Shown in pieces: positions 20,677-24,016 of a stretch of 24,016 nt of DNA (its first letter is position 1; each line of letters starts with the position of its first letter). Both the position numbers and the translations under genes were made by a program. Under the pieces are notes generated by a model. It did no database searches. It was not told the DNA's origin and saw only the letters and a list, made by a program, of their open reading frames with translations. The stretch is taken from assembly GCA_032718475.1 (NCBI GenBank), contig JAUCBJ010005350.1:1-24016 (forward strand), given 5' to 3'. Source of the DNA: Nemertoderma westbladi (Eukaryota > Xenacoelomorpha > Nemertodermatida > Nemertodermatidae).

Positions 20677-21399
20677 CTACTGCGTTTTCATTTGCTTCCT
20701 ACTGCGAGCCCTTATCTCAGTTCTAGCGCTCGTGTATTCAAACCACAACACGTTAGGGATGAGCACGGAATCCCTTATCAGTAACACTTCACTGATCGGC
20801 CACTGGACAATAACAGGGAACAGAGGTTCTATGTAAACGCTGACGACATGGAACCACAAACACGCCAAGAGGACGCCCACAACTGAGCCGCAGACAACCT
20901 GGCCCAGACTGTGGTACTGCAAGTATAGTCGCCCCACAGACACAGCAAAGGCAGTGAGCACGGCGCCGACTACAACTAAATGCTTCCAAACCTCTCCGAT
21001 TTGCGTCCTAGAATTGCAACGCCGCAGACGGAGATGAAGAAACAGGGTTAAGTACATCGCAAAGAACCAAATAAATTGGCAATGACTGGATGGCATCCCG
21101 AATGCGGAACGCAAGTTGGACCGCACCATTGGTCGTTCTTCTCTAATTATTTGTTTAAGGATTGCGTTCGCCACCTCCGATATCAACAATCCAAATAAAA
21201 AGAAGAGCGTGTACAGTTCCCTTCGAAATAGTATCAGGGGAATAAAACAGACGGCGATAAATATAGGTGAAAGGCTTATAATGGCGAGTAGATATCCCAG
21301 AGTGTCCCCCTTGGGGTACTCGACGAAAGTTAGAGAGAATGGAACCCACACTGTTTCATTGTTGGCTTCCCCCATTACCCAGGAAGAGAGTGAAGCCAT
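20677..21399 (-). CDS. DOLPP1: Dolichyldiphosphatase 1 (DOLPP1-like), intact single exon
   Basis: Predicted 240-residue ER membrane phosphatase of the PAP2 family. Family role: it hydrolyses dolichyl diphosphate released after N-glycan transfer to dolichyl phosphate, recycling the lipid carrier for N-glycosylation. The three PAP2 motifs are visible: K82..R89-P90 (KQIIREERP), P103-S-S-H106 (GMPSSHCQF) and G156-R157...H163...Q167 (GRLYLQYHSLGQ). Family hallmarks at the ends are FVEYPKGD (25-32), SLSPIF (42-47) and IRDSVLIPNVLWFEYT (208-223). Hydrophobic spans fit membrane segments at about 34-57, 61-80, 105-123, 141-155 and 168-189. Length matches vertebrate DOLPP1 (about 238). The ATG has A at -3 and G at +4, and an in-frame TAA lies 19 codons upstream. 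Motif 3 has Gly where PAP2 proteins usually have Ser. The vertebrate gene has several introns; this copy has none, so it is an intronless gene or an intact retrocopy. No downstream poly(A) tail is visible. Confidence 0.93.
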   Translation of the reverse strand: MASLSSWVMGEANNETVWVPFSLTFVEYPKGDTLGYLLAIISLSPIFIAVCFIPLILFRRELYTLFFLFGLLISEVANAILKQIIREERPMVRSNLRSAFGMPSSHCQFIWFFAMYLTLFLHLRLRRCNSRTQIGEVWKHLVVVGAVLTAFAVSVGRLYLQYHSLGQVVCGSVVGVLLACLWFHVVSVYIEPLFPVIVQWPISEVLLIRDSVLIPNVLWFEYTSARTEIRARSRKQMKTQ

Positions 21400-21865
21400 G
21401 TTGACAGGTTGAAGTAAACCGCAGACCAGCAGACCGCTTACCTGTTTACTTGTTTATGTTACCAGGTTATAGTTTGATAAATCAAACTGTCAAAGGCAGA
21501 TGCAGGCAGAGAGACCTACGACCTATTGTTTACTGTTTCTGTGTTTACCGGTATGGCCAGATTGTCGAACATGTAGGCCTACTACTGTACTAACGGACTG
21601 ACGCTGTACTGGTGTACAGGTGTAAGTTCTGAAGTTGAGTCAGACAGTAGTAATATAGTCAGATAGTATGTATTACAGTATTAATTGGTATGTATGTATA
21701 CAGACTGCTACAGCTACTGAGGTATACAGTATAGCAGAGGACAGGACTGTAGGACAGCAAGTCGGTAGGTATAGGTACCGGTAATCCTGTAATCGCACGA
21801 CCAATATCAGAATATGCAATATCTGAGGGCAATCGGATAGCTTTGCTGTACATGAGACAGATAGG
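21400..21865. other. Upstream region of the DOLPP1-like gene
   Basis: No gene is seen. The region should contain the 5' UTR and promoter on the minus strand. An 18-bp palindrome (AGTTTGAT AA ATCAAACT) lies at 21471-21488. A consensus-like splice donor (CAG then GTAAGC, minus strand) lies at 21436-21444, but no acceptor fits before the ATG. Many short TACAGTA and GTACTG-like pieces occur between 21590 and 21740. I could not identify a convincing TATA box or initiator. Confidence 0.5.
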
Positions 21866-21867
21866 GG

Positions 21868-22040
21868 GGACTTTCGACGCAATAAAAATGCATCCCTCTC
21901 CAGGGGAAATTCGACGCAAGTAACAGCTGATTACTCTAAAAAATAAAACTCTAAACTGTTCTATTGTGTTTAGTTTATTGTTTTGGTTAACAAACATATC
22001 TCCCCACTGTAAACCTGCTCCTTTGGAACAGGTTACAGTG
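21868..22040 (-). mobile_element. Interspersed repeat, copy 2 (inverted relative to 1462-1707)
   Basis: Read on the minus strand it shares with copy 1, in the same order: AAAGGAGCAGGTT, AACCAAAACAATAAACTAAA, the CACRATAGA block, TGCGTCGAATTTCCCCTGG, AGAGGGATG and TTTTTATTGCGTC, ending in a short C run (GGGGGG at 21866-21871 on the plus strand). No coding capacity. Its other end runs into the palindrome at 22005-22040, which may be a terminus or two abutting ends. Confidence 0.65.
22005..22040. repeat. Palindrome of the CACTGTAACCTGCTCC end motif
   Basis: CACTGTAAACCTGCTCC (22005-22021) is followed after TTT by GGAACAGGTTACAGTG (22025-22040), its imperfect reverse complement. The same motif occurs singly at 119-138, 1539-1558 (reverse) and 19937-19958, so it looks like a terminal motif of a dispersed family. 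Confidence 0.7.
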
Positions 22041-22275
22041 GCTAGGTATTTTACTTAATTATATTATAATAATATTTTTATTTTAAATAAAAATATAATA
22101 AAGGAATTAATGTTAATAGTATAAATACATCTGTGTTTCTTTTCGTATTATTTTTGTTAATGTGTTGTTTAGTTGGTGCTTCGTCTGGCATTCTGCGATT
22201 CTGGAAAACTTGTCGTTTAAGAATTATATTCAATAAAAAATATATTCCATTACTTTTCTGAATTGATTTTGCGGA

Positions 22276-22321
22276 GGGGGGGGGGGGAGGTGGTAGTTGC
22301 TGGAGGGGGGGGGGGGGGGGG
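22276..22321. repeat. Two poly-G tracts (G12 and G17)
   Basis: G12 at 22276-22287 and G17 at 22305-22321 are separated by AGGTGGTAGTTGCTGGA. The tracts could form G-quadruplexes and are prone to sequencing length error. Surrounding DNA (22041-22612) is AT-rich and I see no gene in it. Confidence 0.8.
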
Positions 22322-22612
22322 TAGTTTCATATATGAACCGCCCCAAATAATTAATACTATATGTATCTGCAATAATGAAGATTTTGTATTTTTCCAATAC
22401 TCATTACAATAATCAAAACTCAACTCTTCTCGGATCACTTTTAGTCTTTGTACCTCTAGACTGACTAAACAATTAACTCAAGGATACAATTTATAATAAT
22501 AGGGGTCAATAAATAAAGGACTGACAGCGAAATAGAGACAGATTAAAACTCATAATACTTTGAACATATTTTATGCGTGCAGTTTATTATTGAAATAATA
22601 TATGCCATCATT

Positions 22613-22659
22613 AATTTCCGTTTAATGTACGTGCATGACATGCACATTGAACGTAAATT
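22613..22659. repeat. Imperfect 47-bp hairpin
   Basis: AATTTCCGTTTAATGTACG then TGCATG (22613-22637) pairs with ACATGCACATTGAACGTAAA then TT (22638-22659), with a 2-bp bulge and few mismatches. It has almost no loop, which argues against a microRNA precursor. It sits at the start of a zone (22613-22940) rich in GAACGTT-like pieces on both strands, with no coding region. Confidence 0.55.
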
Positions 22660-22957
22660 ACTGTATACGATAAAAAATTGATAAAATTGTTATTATTGGT
22701 CAAATATGAACGTTTTCATATGAACCGAATTTGAACTGTTTATATTTTGGTAAGTAGAATGTAATTTAAACGTTTTACAAACGTTATGTTGAGCGTTCAT
22801 TTCATTCGTTCAAAATACGGTAATATGAACAGCCACGTAAATTAAAGGTTAACAGTGAAAGTTATTTGAACTACTGTAAATTCTTGAACGTCCATACGAA
22901 TTATAACGTTATTTTGTCGTACTTTGACAGTTTGAACGCTGTTTTGCTACCTGGATT

Positions 22958-23747
22958 CTACAACCCTATCACCACTGACCACTGACCATAGTGTCCTTTA
23001 AGAGGCGTCTCCAAAACGTTGTCCACCACCCTTATACACTCCATTAGGCCGCCAAAGCACAAGATTGTGCACTGGCTGGTCCTCACCTCGAAAGCAATGC
23101 CATGCAAAGCGGAGGCGGTTCGGTGCAAGTGTCAAGCTGGTGGAGCTCCAATATTGTATAGTCTGACTGGAGATGTGTTACATTGTACTTGACACAGTGA
23201 ACCCGGCGCAGCATTCTTGTGAAAGTACCATCCAGAGATTTGGTATCCCCGCTGGAATTAGAGGCCCAGCATGGACTCCCATATAATAGTACTTTATGCT
23301 ACTGCTGCCCTAAATAATCGAACCTTGAGATTCCGTTTTTTGCTATGGGACTTCCAAATCCTGCACAGACTGTATTCAATGCTGCGATACCTTCCCCTTA
23401 CGTATCCGACCTTATCGTAACCTCACCGTACGTATCCTATCCTTACGTATACTGTATCTTCACCTGACTTCCGGATCCATGATCCCAAGTAGCATAACTC
23501 ATCTACATGTTCAAAGCAGGCCATCCCCGGAGCTTATGCCATTACGACAGACATTTCTTGAGGGCTGTCAAGATTCACTGTCATAATTAGGTCTTTTTTG
23601 AAATTTGCAATAGACCACGCCACTAGAAGCAACCAGCTCCAATGAGCAGAGGAGGGGTTCTTTCTTCGGGCTCCCTCTAGTGATTCTGACAGTGCCCCTA
23701 CTGTATGTCCTCAGCAAGACAGCAAAGTCTAGATCAGTAAGGTACTT
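22958..23747 (-). pseudogene. Decayed second LINE copy, same family as 3109-4571
   Basis: Antisense RT-ORF remnant colinear with about 3187-3947 of the first copy. For example, ACAAGAT.TGC.CTGGCTGG at about 23060 matches about 3319, TTGACACAGTGAACCCGG at about 23190 matches about 3465, and GTCTAGATCAGT.AGGTACTT at 23728-23747 matches about 3930. The last of these encodes the YLTDLDFA stretch of the RT active-site box, where this copy begins (5' truncation). Many indels break the frame. At about 23396-23465 a local expansion of CTTACGTATCC-like pieces is absent from copy 1. No clear TSD; 3' boundary approximate. Confidence 0.85.
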
Positions 23748-23869
23748 TATTCCAAAAATTGTAACATTACTCAACGCCGTTAGTATTAACAGCGAGTTTT
23801 AGCACTTTATAACTTTAGAGGACATTACAGCATTGTATCGGCCTGTACATTTAGAATTGTATTTGGTGT

Positions 23870-23960
23870 TATTGTTTACGTGACGACGCATGACGACGTT
23901 AAGTAATGTCCCCCTAGTGGACATAACTTAACGCCGTCATTGGATACCACGTAAACAATA
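23870..23960. repeat. 91-bp fold-back hairpin
   Basis: Outer arms TATTGTTTACGTG (23870-23882) and CACGTAAACAATA (23948-23960) are perfectly complementary. Pairing continues imperfectly inward (ATGACGACGTTAAGTAATGTCC with GGACATAACTTAACGCCGTCAT) to a short CCCTAGT loop. Related ACATTACTCAACGCCGTTAG at about 23764-23783 and GGACATTAC at 23820-23828 suggest a larger decayed element. The rest of the window end (23961-24016) shows nothing recognisable. Confidence 0.75.
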
Positions 23961-24016
23961 GGTGGAAATTTGCCTGACAGCCAGATAGGCCTACTGCATT
24001 ACCTACCGGTAGGCGG

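Noticed and set aside
21116-21412. Plus-strand frame of 98 codons opposite the DOLPP1-like gene
   Set aside because: Antisense shadow of a clearly conserved coding sequence, with no recognisable domain.
21436-21444. Consensus splice donor (CAG/GTAAGC, minus strand) upstream of the DOLPP1-like ATG
   Set aside because: No acceptor AG lies between it and the ATG, and an intron from here would remove the conserved N terminus. Probably chance unless RNA data show otherwise.
22613-22659. microRNA precursor
   Set aside because: The hairpin has essentially no loop and short arms; it looks like a simple inverted repeat.

Overview
The window looks like metazoan, probably marine invertebrate, nuclear DNA. 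It is AT-rich and gene-poor outside its repeats. It carries non-LTR (LINE) retrotransposon fragments, a hAT-like DNA transposon with an 8-bp target-site duplication (TSD), MITE-like fold-backs, very long minisatellites, and one conserved eukaryotic gene of the N-glycosylation pathway. There are no bacterial operons, Shine-Dalgarno-spaced genes or CRISPR arrays. The species cannot be fixed from the sequence.

Layout. 1-1855 is AT-rich DNA with a fold-back element (about 616-873), an ATT microsatellite and an interspersed repeat bounded by G12 and C21 tracts (1462-1707). 1856-4978 is a 62/63-bp minisatellite of about 26 copies, split by a 5'-truncated antisense LINE (3109-4571) with an exact 10-bp TSD. 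4979-17253 is a 12.3-kb array of about 370 copies of a 33-bp unit. The array is extremely strand-asymmetric (consensus 18 G and 2 C on the plus strand). Its proximal two thirds contains kilobase-scale internal duplications offset by exact multiples of 33 bp, its distal third is more divergent, and it ends in a 132-bp higher-order repeat.

17254-18415 is AT-rich filler. 18416-20568 is a nested transposon stack: a roughly 255-bp MITE with 24-bp terminal inverted repeats (TIRs), interrupted by a 1,890-bp hAT-like element. The hAT in turn contains a fold-back element and a small block of the same 62-bp minisatellite, inverted and flanked by a 14-bp direct repeat.

20677-21399 (minus) is the only convincing intact gene: a single-exon, 240-residue dolichyldiphosphatase (DOLPP1-like), whose 3' end lies 108 bp from the transposon stack. 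21400-24016 is AT-rich DNA with a second, inverted copy of the interspersed repeat, poly-G tracts, small hairpins, a decayed second copy of the same LINE family (22958-23747) and a 91-bp hairpin (23870-23960).

The genes do not form a pathway; the region is one housekeeping-type gene beside a repeat-dominated locus. Long open frames in the 33-bp array occur on both strands because the unit length is divisible by three and lacks stops in several frames, so I do not treat them as genes. The most interesting content is the origin and evolution of the giant minisatellite, its possible kinship with the 62-bp repeat, evidence that the 62-bp repeat moves, and the intronless gene whose nearest poly(A) signal lies inside a transposon.
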